Part shown: positions 1 to 6,728 of the stretch, piece after piece
Layout of the letters: each line of letters begins with the position of its first letter
Position numbering within the stretch: the stretch's first letter is position 1
Assembly (NCBI GenBank): GCA_030635415.1
Contig: DAOVYW010000112.1
Span: 1-7,884, forward strand
Direction: 5' to 3'
Origin: Candidatus Firestoneibacteriota bacterium
GTDB taxonomy: Bacteria; Oederibacteriota; JAAXVQ01; JAUVAV01
DNA length: 7,884 nucleotides
Program-made: the position numbers and the translations under genes
The notes under the pieces: model-generated
What the model was told of the DNA's origin: nothing
The model's database searches: none
What the model saw: the letters and a program-made list of their open reading frames with translations, nothing else

Positions 1-255
1 CAGTTGTTTTTCAACCCGCAAGGCCCAGGACGGAGAAACCCAGGCCACCTGCCAGGCCGCCATCTGCGGAATCAGTTTGAAAATTTTCTTCTCTAAATAT
101 CCGGCGGTCTGACGCGGAAAGGCCGGGCGGGTTCGGGATCCAACTATAACCATGGCCTGGCGCCGTAACCGGCTCGCACGCCAGACCTTTTGAATCTCTG
201 ACGCCAATAAAAATACCGCAATCGCAATAATCAGGGGAATCATCCATTCAAACAT
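1..255 (-). CDS. tadC: TadC, Flp pilus assembly platform protein (N-terminal part, cut by window edge)
   Basis: This is the last gene of the cluster in the window. The first 85 codons are present and the frame stays open to base 1. The ATG at 255-253 sits 9 bp after the TadB stop and is preceded by AAGGAG at about 5 nt, a convincing ribosome site that overlaps the end of tadB. The protein opens with a hydrophobic segment (about residues 4-19, PLIIAIAVFLLAS). A basic stretch follows (WRASRLRRQ), then an amphipathic region ending VEKQL, the type of sequence that leads into the T2SSF domain of TadC proteins. That domain itself lies outside the window. In the Tad family TadC pairs with TadB as the inner-membrane platform on which the CpaF/TadA ATPase works. 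The identification rests on position directly after tadB plus the N-terminal character, because the diagnostic domain is not visible. Confidence 0.8.
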   Translation of the reverse strand, partial: MFEWMIPLIIAIAVFLLASEIQKVWRASRLRRQAMVIVGSRTRPAFPRQTAGYLEKKIFKLIPQMAAWQVAWVSPSWALRVEKQL

Positions 256-264
256 ACTCGCTCC

Positions 265-1143
265 TTACACCTCTATCTTTACGATCCGGCTGATAACCCA
301 GGCGCCGATAATCTCCATAACCAGCCCGGCTCCCAGCATAACCATGCCCAGAGGATGCCGGCAAAAGCCTGAAATTAATTCCGGATCCAAAACCCCTAAC
401 CCGATCAGCAATCCCAGGGGCAATAACCCCACGACCCAGCCTGACATCTTGCCCTGCGCGGTCAACGTTGCAATCCGCCCTTGCAAACGAGAACGCTCCC
501 TGATGGTTTCAATCTGACGGCCGGCCACCTCGGCCAGATTCCCGCCGGTACGCAGAGAAACCCCGGCCGCTACGACAAACAATTCCAGATCTTTATTATC
601 CCATCGCTTGAGCATTTTTTCCAAGGCTTCCAGGGGTGATAAGCCCAGCCGGCAATCCCGAACTACTTCTCCAAATTCTTCGGAAACCGGACACAAGGCT
701 TCCTGGGCTACTACTTCCAACGCCTGGACCAGCGATAGTCCGGCCCGCAGGGAATTAGCGATTAGTTCTAAAGCATCCGAAAGCTGGCTTTCCAGGGCAC
801 GAAATCGCGCGGCTTGCCGGATTTTCAGAATTAAAAGCGGTAATAAAAAGCCGCCCGCCGCGGCTGCCAATACCAGCAGGTAAGCTGCTGGAGAAGCCGG
901 GGAAGCGTAGATCACAAAAAAAACACTCAGGCCCATCAAAACCGCCCCGGCCAGGCGCCAGCGATAAATCCGGCGCGCATCCCAGGTCCGGCTGCTTGCT
1001 GGCTGAAGGCCGGATGTGCTGCGCATACTCCTGGCCTTCAGCCGGGCCATTAATGCCAACAGACGGCCGCGCCAACCGGACTGCAGGCCCAGTGTTGCCA
1101 GATAAACCGAGACAAAAACGAGAATAATAATGCTATATTTCAA
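265..1143 (-). CDS. tadB: TadB, inner-membrane platform protein of the Tad pilus (T2SSF domain)
   Basis: 292 residues, typical of TadB. There is an N-terminal membrane segment (about 4-20) and a basic cytoplasmic stretch (25-62). Two adjacent membrane segments follow (about 64-81 and 85-106), then the T2SSF cytoplasmic helical domain (about 119-225) with the family pattern DALELIANSLRAGLSLVQAL and GGNLAEVAGRQIETIRER. Two C-terminal membrane segments lie at about 234-252 and 264-286. With TadC it should form the inner-membrane platform that passes pilin to the growing fibre under the CpaF motor. The start is TTG: it is the first possible initiator after the in-frame TAG of the upstream ATPase gene, and starting at the next ATG (codon 32) would delete the first membrane segment. 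AGGAAG-like sequences overlapping the end of the upstream gene can serve as ribosome site. Only 6 bp separate the two genes, so translational coupling is likely. Confidence 0.93.
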   Translation of the reverse strand: MKYSIIILVFVSVYLATLGLQSGWRGRLLALMARLKARSMRSTSGLQPASSRTWDARRIYRWRLAGAVLMGLSVFFVIYASPASPAAYLLVLAAAAGGFLLPLLILKIRQAARFRALESQLSDALELIANSLRAGLSLVQALEVVAQEALCPVSEEFGEVVRDCRLGLSPLEALEKMLKRWDNKDLELFVVAAGVSLRTGGNLAEVAGRQIETIRERSRLQGRIATLTAQGKMSGWVVGLLPLGLLIGLGVLDPELISGFCRHPLGMVMLGAGLVMEIIGAWVISRIVKIEV

Positions 1144-1149
1144 GTCTTC

Positions 1150-3282
1150 CTACTTCCTTTGAAAAATATCCGGCCGGACTTCAATGCCGCGCGCGGCCAG
1201 CTCTTTTATAAAACCAGGCATATAACCGGCAGCCTTAAACTCTCCCCGCACCCGTCCGGCCTGGTCCAGACCGGTTTGTTTATAGATGAAAATATCCTTT
1301 AATACTATCTTACCATCTTCCATGCCGTCTACTTCGGAAACCCTGGTCACTTTGCGCGAACCATCCTGAAGCCGGGACTGCTGTACAATGAGATCCACTG
1401 CGCCGGCAATCTGTTCGCGAATGGCCCTAACCGGCAGGTCCATACCGGACATCAGTACCATGGTTTCCAAGCGCGCAATAGTATCACGCGGCGAATTGGC
1501 ATGCACCGTAGTCAGGGATCCGTCATGCCCGGTATTCATGGCCTGAAGCATATCCAGGGCTTCTCCACTTCGGCACTCTCCCACCACTATCCGGTCCGGC
1601 CGCATGCGCAGGCAATTACGCACCAGGTCCCGGATGGTAATTGCGCCTTGTCCTTCAATATTCGCAGGCCGGGTCTCCAGAATCACAACGTGCGGCTGGG
1701 GCAGATTCAATTCCGCGGCATCCTCGACCGTTATAATTCGCTCACTTTCCGGTATATAAGCCGCCACCACATTCAACAGTGTGGTCTTGCCGGACCCGGT
1801 TCCACCGGCAATCACAATGTTTTTCCGGCCCCGCACACAGGCTCCCAGAAATTCCGCCAGTTCCCGGTTAAGGGAGCCGAATTTTATTAAATCGTCTATC
1901 CAGAGTCTTTGCTGCGAAAATTTCCGAATGGTCAGGGCAGGACCTTTCAGCGCCAGCGGCGGAATAATCGCGTTCACCCGTGAACCATCGGCCAGACGGG
2001 CATCCACGTACGGTTGACTCTCGTCAATCCTACGGCCCAGCGGTGCAACAATGCGTTCAATAACGGTCATTAATTGCTTGTCACTTAAAAAATGCCGGTC
2101 GGATAAAACCAGTTGTCCCGCCTTCTCCATGAATATTTGATCCCTCCGGTTAACCATAATTTCCGTGACTTCGGGATCACGTATAAGATTTTCCAGGGGA
2201 CCAAGTCCCAAAACCTCGTCCACAATCTCCTGAACCAATTTTTCACGCGCCTCCCGCCGGGTTAATTCCGGGACTTCCAAAACCATCAGGGAAGCTACGA
2301 CTGCCTCGACCTTTTCACGCAGCATAACCTGTCCCGCCGAGGTGGCAACAGTTTCGGAAGCCAGGGCCTTCAGTTCGGTATTTTCCAAAACCAGACTATG
2401 GATCCGTTCCTTAATCCGCGCGTAATCCGGTTTAATTCCAGTGGGTTTAATAACTAATTCCGCTTCCGGAACCGGAGTGGCCTGCCCAGGCCCGGATTCA
2501 ATTTCCGCCAGCCGGCGCGCGAGCTTTTTAACCGCTTTAGCAAAAGGAGAATTTGGAAACATGGCAATCAATTCACGCTGCTGGTTCAGGGCTTCGGTCG
2601 CCCGAAGATCAAATGGTACGGCTGCCATTACTTTATGACCAGGCAAGGCTTTTTCCAAATCCTCAGGCCGCAACGCCCCCGGCATATCAGCCCGGTTCAG
2701 AATTAATCCGATCTTAGACGCCGGGAATTTCAGTTCCTGGTAATTTAAAACCTGCTCCCGCTCCTGTTTCAAGCCCACCAGATCCGGGGAACAAACCAGC
2801 AAAATCCGGTCACCGGAATCCAACACGCTCAAGGTCAGGGAATCCCATCCGGCCAGGCCGTCAACCACTACAAAATCATAGGCCTTTCGGAATAGTTCCA
2901 TGGCCCGCAGAACCTGATGTCCGGCAACCCCCATGACGCCTGTTTCGCTTTCCGCCAAAACCGCAACCTCTACTCCGCTCCGGGATCTGGGAAAGTAACC
3001 TTGGATGGTGTTTTCATCGAAACGCGTGAGATTCCCACTAAGTTCAGCCAAGGACGGACCAACCGCCAGATCCCAGCGAAAATTATGTTCCTGGCGGGCC
3101 TGGGGATCCAGGTCAAAAAGCAGCACCCGGGACCTGCCGCGCCGGCCCAGCATGGCTGCTAAATTCTGGGCAAGCAGGCTTTTTCCCTCGCCGGTTTTAC
3201 CGCCGTGAAAGATGATTACGCGCCCGTTGCTGGTTTCCGTTTTGGTCATATCTTTTCCTTTACCGCCTGCCAGTATTGACAT
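1150..3282 (-). CDS. cpaF: Fused CpaE/TadZ-like ATPase and CpaF/TadA pilus motor ATPase
   Basis: A single 710-codon frame joins two proteins that are normally separate. Residues about 21-255 are a ParA/MinD-type ATPase. They carry a deviant Walker A loop KTGEGKS (29-35) with the signature Lys29, DLDPQ (57-61) as the A' motif, and FVVVDG (137-142) as the Walker B strand. A Pro/Glu-rich linker (about 260-285) leads into a CpaF-type secretion ATPase (about 290-690). This second part has an N-terminal helical region and the arginine-rich segment around RRIDESQPYVDARL (417-430). It also has Walker A GGTGSGKT (493-500), the Asp box IITVEDAAE (516-524), Walker B RIVVGE (564-569) and the His box GHDGSLTTVHAN (585-596). 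CpaF powers pilus extension, while CpaE/TadZ positions the machine. The ATG at 3282 overlaps the secretin stop by one base (TAATG). Met12 (3249), with AAAGGA just upstream, is an equally plausible start and leaves the ATPase domain intact. No receiver-like domain precedes the ParA part. Confidence 0.93.
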   Translation of the reverse strand: MSILAGGKGKDMTKTETSNGRVIIFHGGKTGEGKSLLAQNLAAMLGRRGRSRVLLFDLDPQARQEHNFRWDLAVGPSLAELSGNLTRFDENTIQGYFPRSRSGVEVAVLAESETGVMGVAGHQVLRAMELFRKAYDFVVVDGLAGWDSLTLSVLDSGDRILLVCSPDLVGLKQEREQVLNYQELKFPASKIGLILNRADMPGALRPEDLEKALPGHKVMAAVPFDLRATEALNQQRELIAMFPNSPFAKAVKKLARRLAEIESGPGQATPVPEAELVIKPTGIKPDYARIKERIHSLVLENTELKALASETVATSAGQVMLREKVEAVVASLMVLEVPELTRREAREKLVQEIVDEVLGLGPLENLIRDPEVTEIMVNRRDQIFMEKAGQLVLSDRHFLSDKQLMTVIERIVAPLGRRIDESQPYVDARLADGSRVNAIIPPLALKGPALTIRKFSQQRLWIDDLIKFGSLNRELAEFLGACVRGRKNIVIAGGTGSGKTTLLNVVAAYIPESERIITVEDAAELNLPQPHVVILETRPANIEGQGAITIRDLVRNCLRMRPDRIVVGECRSGEALDMLQAMNTGHDGSLTTVHANSPRDTIARLETMVLMSGMDLPVRAIREQIAGAVDLIVQQSRLQDGSRKVTRVSEVDGMEDGKIVLKDIFIYKQTGLDQAGRVRGEFKAAGYMPGFIKELAARGIEVRPDIFQRK

Positions 3283-4253
3283 TACTTCCCTACAATATGA
3301 GGAGTAACAAATATCACCAGTTCGGACTCTTCCCGCCGGACCAGCGAAGATTTAAATAAATAACCCAGAATCGGCAATTCCGAAAGGATGGGCAGCCCCT
3401 TATGGATAACCTGGTATTTTTCCTGGATCAATCCGCCAATGATCACGGTCGTTCCGGGCTGAACATGGATGGTGGTGGAAACCCAGCGCGTTTTAATGGC
3501 CGGATTGCCCTGTACCATATGGGTAAAATCCGCGTCCGAGAGTTCTGCCCGTATCTCCACATTAATGGCGCCGGTATTGTCGGCCCGGGGCAGGACGTCC
3601 AGGTTGACACCATATTTTTTCCATTCCACGTTCATCTGTCCGGTAGAGCTCACTGTAGAAACCGGAATCTCACCGCCCGAGGAAAAACTGGCTTTCCGGC
3701 CGGAAAGCGTCAGTAGTTTGGGCCGGGCTAATATTTTCGCATTTCCCTTTTCCACCAGCAGCTTGAGTAATAGATCCAACTGGCCGCGTTGCAAGGTTCC
3801 AACGCCTTTTAGCGGCGAGCTGCTTTCCAGCAGCGACAATTTTCCCGCCGGCCCGACCAGCCTCTCCCAGTCCAGTCCCAGGTCCATATTCTCCGTTTTG
3901 GCAATTTCCATCACTTGAACATCTATCTGGATCATGGTCTGGGCGGCCTTGCCGGCCGTTACTATTACCGAAGATATACGCTTGCGGCCGTTGGCCTGCC
4001 ACACGATTAAACTGGTGGACCCGATGGCTTTGCCGCTGATCAGCAGTTCGCGGTCGTTGATCTGGGTTAAATCCGCGATTTCCGGATTTCCAATGGCCAC
4101 TCGTTGGGGTGATTTTACATTTACCACTTTCGCGCTGCCCACGATTATCCTGATATCCTTGGCCGCCCAGGCGGAAAAAGGCGCCGTGCCAATAACTACC
4201 AGGATCAGCATAATCCTTTTGAATCTGTCCATTTCACATAATCTTTTTCTCAT
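3282..4253 (-). CDS. cpaC: CpaC/RcpA-type secretin, short form
   Basis: 323 residues, short for a CpaC secretin (usually about 400-550). A signal peptide is clear: basic N-terminus, hydrophobic core at about 14-28, predicted cut after A30 (AWA|AKD). Residues about 33-99 match the N-terminal domain of pilus secretins, with the pattern VKSPQRVAIGNPEIADL and ISGKAIGSTSLIVW. From about 106 the secretin core begins (QIDVQVMEIAKTENMDLGLDW). It continues through ILARPKLLTLSGRKASF and GGEIPV (193-198) to the closing block VIIGGLIQE, PILGYLFKSS and ELVIFVTPHIV. The BON-like periplasmic domain that usually separates these two parts is absent. The protein should form the outer-membrane ring through which the pilus passes. 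The ATG at 4253 has GGAGG at 5 nt. It overlaps the downstream ATPase gene by one base. A 175-bp gap with a palindromic repeat lies upstream. Confidence 0.92.
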   Translation of the reverse strand: MRKRLCEMDRFKRIMLILVVIGTAPFSAWAAKDIRIIVGSAKVVNVKSPQRVAIGNPEIADLTQINDRELLISGKAIGSTSLIVWQANGRKRISSVIVTAGKAAQTMIQIDVQVMEIAKTENMDLGLDWERLVGPAGKLSLLESSSPLKGVGTLQRGQLDLLLKLLVEKGNAKILARPKLLTLSGRKASFSSGGEIPVSTVSSTGQMNVEWKKYGVNLDVLPRADNTGAINVEIRAELSDADFTHMVQGNPAIKTRWVSTTIHVQPGTTVIIGGLIQEKYQVIHKGLPILSELPILGYLFKSSLVRREESELVIFVTPHIVGK

Positions 4254-4350
4254 CCAACCCTCCCGCTTAATTCTAAATATTAGTCATTCACTTTCCCTCC
4301 CCTGATTATTCTCCCATGCTTCAAGGCCTCAAAAACCGAAACCTATCATC

Positions 4351-4416
4351 CACGAGACGTAGGGCGTTTAATTAAACGTCCCTACAACTGCCGGATTCAC
4401 TATAACGAACGGCTAT
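4351..4416. repeat. Palindromic intergenic repeat, copy A
   Basis: A 66-bp unit in the gap between cpaB and cpaC that matches 6729-6795. Its core is a palindrome at 4359-4385, GTAGGG-CGTTTAA/TTAAACG-T-CCCTAC, with one unpaired T in the right arm. On the plus strand it is followed by CAACTGCCG, a variable 9-bp stretch, and TAACGAACGGCTAT. Both flanks are shared with copy B. It lies about 97 bp ahead of the secretin start. It could be a REP-like mobile palindrome, an mRNA hairpin or a control element; the sequence does not decide between these. Confidence 0.85.
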
Positions 4417-4428
4417 CATTTTTCCGCT

Positions 4429-5244
4429 TTATTGCATTCCCCTGATAATCCGGATTTTTTTCGAAACCGGCTTGATTTCTTCCCGCCGGACTTTCATCAG
4501 TGGACCCAGCACCGTACTCAAATTCTGGTCCGGCAAATCAATCAGATTATTATCGCCGATTGAACGCAAGGTTAATTTTAAAAAGCCTTCCCTCTCAGCC
4601 AGGGTTATACGAACGGCATCCTCCGGAGTCACGGCCAGGCAAACCATTATCGTCCTTCCGCCTCCGGATAACACGCTCGGCGGAGAAGGCTTTGGCTCAT
4701 CCAGGGTGGTTTGTTCGTCTACGGCGGTTATGGGAATATTCTGGACTAAAACCACCGTGGTCGTCCGCTTGACATCTTTATACCTATGCTCAAAGGTAGC
4801 TAAAACATCCACGCGGTTGCCGGGCTTAACGTGTCCGCCCACCACAGCGGCCGGATCAAGGGCCAGGGCCACAATCCGCTGCCCCTCCGAAACCACGTCG
4901 GCAAAACCCGAACGGATTTTCGAGAGCTTGTTCGGAAGGATTTGCTCTCCCTTAGCCATTGGCACTACGGCAAATTGCCCCCGGAACTCCTGCCATTGCT
5001 TCACTACTCCCTTTTTATCCGCAGAAGAAATCGCCCCCAGCATTATATACGCGCCCCGGATTTCGTCAATCCGCACTTTATCAGCCGTCAACTCCGCTCC
5101 CCGGCTGATAGGCTTTTTAGCTACCAGTACCTTGACCGGCGTGACCTCCGCCCTTACCTCGGCCTTTTTTTCCGTGATGTAATAATATGTCATCAAGGCT
5201 GCAATCACGGCTAGCAGCAGGGCTATTAAATTCTGTTTGCGCAT
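4429..5244 (-). CDS. cpaB: CpaB/RcpC, Tad pilus periplasmic assembly protein with SAF domain
   Basis: 271 residues, the usual CpaB length. One N-terminal membrane anchor lies at about 6-23 after MRKQN. A SAF domain follows (about 35-105; VKVLVAKKPISRGAELTADKV, then VVPMAKGEQILPNKL). Next is the RcpC-type domain (about 120-228), recognised from GQRIVALALDPAAVVGGHVK, PGNRVDVLATF (141-151), TTVVLVQNIPI and LAVTPEDAVRITLAE. A basic tail (KKIRIIRG) ends the protein. In the family this protein sits in the periplasm, associates with the secretin and is needed for pilus export. The ATG at 5244 has a perfect AGGAGG (5251-5256) at 6 nt, the strongest ribosome site of the cluster. That fits this gene opening a new translational block after the hairpin-rich gap at 5245-5441. 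Confidence 0.94.
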   Translation of the reverse strand: MRKQNLIALLLAVIAALMTYYYITEKKAEVRAEVTPVKVLVAKKPISRGAELTADKVRIDEIRGAYIMLGAISSADKKGVVKQWQEFRGQFAVVPMAKGEQILPNKLSKIRSGFADVVSEGQRIVALALDPAAVVGGHVKPGNRVDVLATFEHRYKDVKRTTTVVLVQNIPITAVDEQTTLDEPKPSPPSVLSGGGRTIMVCLAVTPEDAVRITLAEREGFLKLTLRSIGDNNLIDLPDQNLSTVLGPLMKVRREEIKPVSKKIRIIRGMQ

Positions 5245-5304
5245 AAAATCCCTCCTAAGACTCGGTGCCTGCCCCCGGGTTCATGGGCACGTGAAATCTG
5301 TAAC

Positions 5305-5326
5305 GGGCGGACACAGAAGTCCGCCC
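5305..5326. repeat. Hairpin 1 in the gap between the tadG-like gene and cpaB
   Basis: Perfect 8-bp inverted repeat GGGCGGAC (5305-5312) / GTCCGCCC (5319-5326) with loop ACAGAA. The outer context (GTAAC before, CTCC after) looks like a decayed version of a GTAGGGGC...GCCCCTAC palindrome. There is no T tract on the transcribed minus strand, so it is not a canonical terminator. Confidence 0.7.
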
Positions 5327-5342
5327 CTCCGAAAAACATCCC

Positions 5343-5367
5343 GACAAACGCATAAATCACGTTTGTC
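5343..5367. repeat. Hairpin 2 in the same gap
   Basis: Perfect 8-bp inverted repeat GACAAACG (5343-5350) / CGTTTGTC (5360-5367) around the 9-nt loop CATAAATCA. Its arm sequence is unrelated to hairpins 1 and 3. It may be an mRNA structure or a protein-binding site. Confidence 0.6.
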
Positions 5368-5383
5368 AATCATGCCATTGTAG

Positions 5384-5405
5384 GGGCCGGCTTCCATGCC
5401 GGCCC
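5384..5405. repeat. Hairpin 3 in the same gap, GTAGGGGC-type palindrome
   Basis: Perfect 8-bp inverted repeat GGGCCGGC (5384-5391) / GCCGGCCC (5398-5405) with loop TTCCAT. It is preceded by TTGTAG, so the left side reads GTAGGGGCCGGC. This is the same outer signature as the palindromes at 4359 and 6738, with a different inner stem. It lies 37 bp after the end of the tadG-like gene in the direction of transcription. Confidence 0.7.
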
Positions 5406-5441
5406 TCGCGTTCATCAAGGGCAGGCCTGAAAACCACATGT

Positions 5442-6224
5442 TCATCGCATCCGGCTTTTAATATATTCATCCACATCGTCAATCGGCTGAACCAGACGCA
5501 CACGCCAGTTGTGATTCCAGGGTGATGACCCGGTCATGACAGTATCATGAATTTCCGCCCGGCCGCGGGTTACCAAATCCGGGAGTTGCAGGTTTAATCG
5601 CCGGCCGCCAATAATCGCATCGAGCATCCGCCACTCCACGCGGGACTGCACTGCCCAGGGAGTTTCGATCGGCTCAAATTTCGTCAGTAAAGGAGCCCCC
5701 AAGGGCACAGGAACCATCTCCGGTGGCGGCGGAAGATAAAAACAATGCAGGGCCTCGGGAACGACCAAAAGAGGATTAATCTTCCAGGAGTATATTCCCA
5801 GCTTGGTTGTCTCATTATCCAGTCCGTTTTCCGCTTTGATGCGGTTTATTATATCCTTTATTTCGTCATTATATTTAAAAATCTCAGCTCCGATTACTGC
5901 CGGATTGGCAGTCAGCCCCAGGTAATATAACCAGACATCCAGGATAGTATAAGGGGTTTCCCGCTTGGTTCTTTCCACTAATATACCATACTCAATTACG
6001 CCGTTGATCTCCGTAATCTTGTTCAAAATCCGGGCCTGCCTGGTCGCCACGGATAGGGCCAAGGCATCCGCCGCGTTCTGGGCCCGGACCTTCATGGCAG
6101 CCATATAGATAACATTCGTTAAAACCAGAGTAAACATGGTCAGCAGCATCATCATGATTACGGTCATATATAAAATCTGGGCTTTTTCCTCCTGCCGCAA
6201 ACGCCTCCCGATTTCGCTTCTCAT
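5442..6224 (-). CDS. TadG-like Tad pilus envelope protein
   Basis: 260 residues. A single long membrane segment (about 17-43, ILYMTVIMMMLLTMFTLVLT) is followed by KVRAQNAADALALSVAT (45-61). This matches the Q-x-A-A-D-A-x-A-L pattern that closes the N-terminal Tad/TadG-like domain. The remaining roughly 200 residues would be periplasmic. They include a proline-rich stretch (LPPPPEMVPVPLGAP, 164-178) and resemble no domain I can name. The von Willebrand A domain of classical TadG is not recognisable. The start ATG (6224-6222) overlaps the tadE stop in the arrangement ATGA, so the two are probably translationally coupled. TadG-like proteins are usually cell-envelope components of the Tad system, often encoded next to TadE/TadF. 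I am sure of the N-terminal family; the function of the C-terminal part is unknown. Confidence 0.8.
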   Translation of the reverse strand: MRSEIGRRLRQEEKAQILYMTVIMMMLLTMFTLVLTNVIYMAAMKVRAQNAADALALSVATRQARILNKITEINGVIEYGILVERTKRETPYTILDVWLYYLGLTANPAVIGAEIFKYNDEIKDIINRIKAENGLDNETTKLGIYSWKINPLLVVPEALHCFYLPPPPEMVPVPLGAPLLTKFEPIETPWAVQSRVEWRMLDAIIGGRRLNLQLPDLVTRGRAEIHDTVMTGSSPWNHNWRVRLVQPIDDVDEYIKSRMR

Positions 6225-6586
6225 CGCTGTTCAGTCCGAAAAAGGTATACCGGACATGCATGCCTAACCTTGACATTTTTAACCACTGCGAAAAGCGGTT
6301 TTAGGTAGTGGGTGACAATATACGATTGCTTTTGGCAAATGAATTCGGTCGTTCCCGGCCCCAGCGAACGGCAAATCTCCCCGGCCACGCGCCCGGCATT
6401 AACCGTATCTCCCTGGTCCATCCCGGCCTGGCGCCCGGCTTCATAGACCGCATCCAGTACCACAATATGGGCAATTCCAATCTGGACCAACTGTACACAG
6501 CCCATAAAAAGGATTATCAATATAGGAAGCGCCACCGCGGTTTCAATTAAGAGTTGTCCTCTTTGGTCGCTTTTTAAATTTAACAT
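6221..6586 (-). CDS. tadE: TadE-like minor pilin (pseudopilin)
   Basis: 121 residues. The N-terminus DQRGQLLIETAVALPILIIL is a textbook TadE pattern: Gly10 is followed after five residues by Glu15, then a hydrophobic helix to about residue 38. This fits prepilin-peptidase cleavage after Gly10, leaving Gln11 as +1 and Glu15 as +5. The rest is a short periplasmic domain with four cysteines (Cys30 in the membrane helix, Cys72, Cys84, Cys110). It is the first gene of the minus-strand cluster in the window. The ATG at 6586 is fixed by an in-frame TAA four codons upstream. The best Shine-Dalgarno (AAAGGAG) is about 15 nt away, so a weaker GGCGGGA closer to the start may be used and translation may be modest. 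The stop overlaps the tadG-like start by 4 bp. Confidence 0.9.
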   Translation of the reverse strand: MLNLKSDQRGQLLIETAVALPILIILFMGCVQLVQIGIAHIVVLDAVYEAGRQAGMDQGDTVNAGRVAGEICRSLGPGTTEFICQKQSYIVTHYLKPLFAVVKNVKVRHACPVYLFRTEQR

Positions 6587-6728
6587 GTTCCCGCCGGATT
6601 ACTCCTTTAGTATAAACTACGGCCCATTAATACCATTAGACACATTTCTTCTGATTTTCATTCATACTAATTAGCCATTCGGTTTCCCGCACGTGAGTAT
6701 TTTATGCTGTTGTTTTCAAATTTTCCCC

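Noticed and set aside
11..247. Open minus-strand frame of 78 codons at the left edge
   Set aside because: It is an alternate frame within tadC. The true tadC frame starts at 255 with a good ribosome site, has a membrane segment and stays open to the window edge.
3469..3918. 149-codon plus-strand frame antisense to the secretin
   Set aside because: No domain, no ribosome site, and it fully overlaps a strongly conserved secretin core.
4472..5182. Long open frame (236 codons) on the plus strand
   Set aside because: It lies wholly antisense to cpaB, whose protein matches a known family from end to end. The plus-strand product has low-complexity Ser/Thr/Arg-rich character with no recognisable domain, typical of a shadow frame.
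5384..5405. Hairpin 3 as the terminator of the tadE/tadG unit
   Set aside because: In the direction of transcription the stem is not followed by a run of U, so Rho-independent termination is not supported, although attenuation remains possible.
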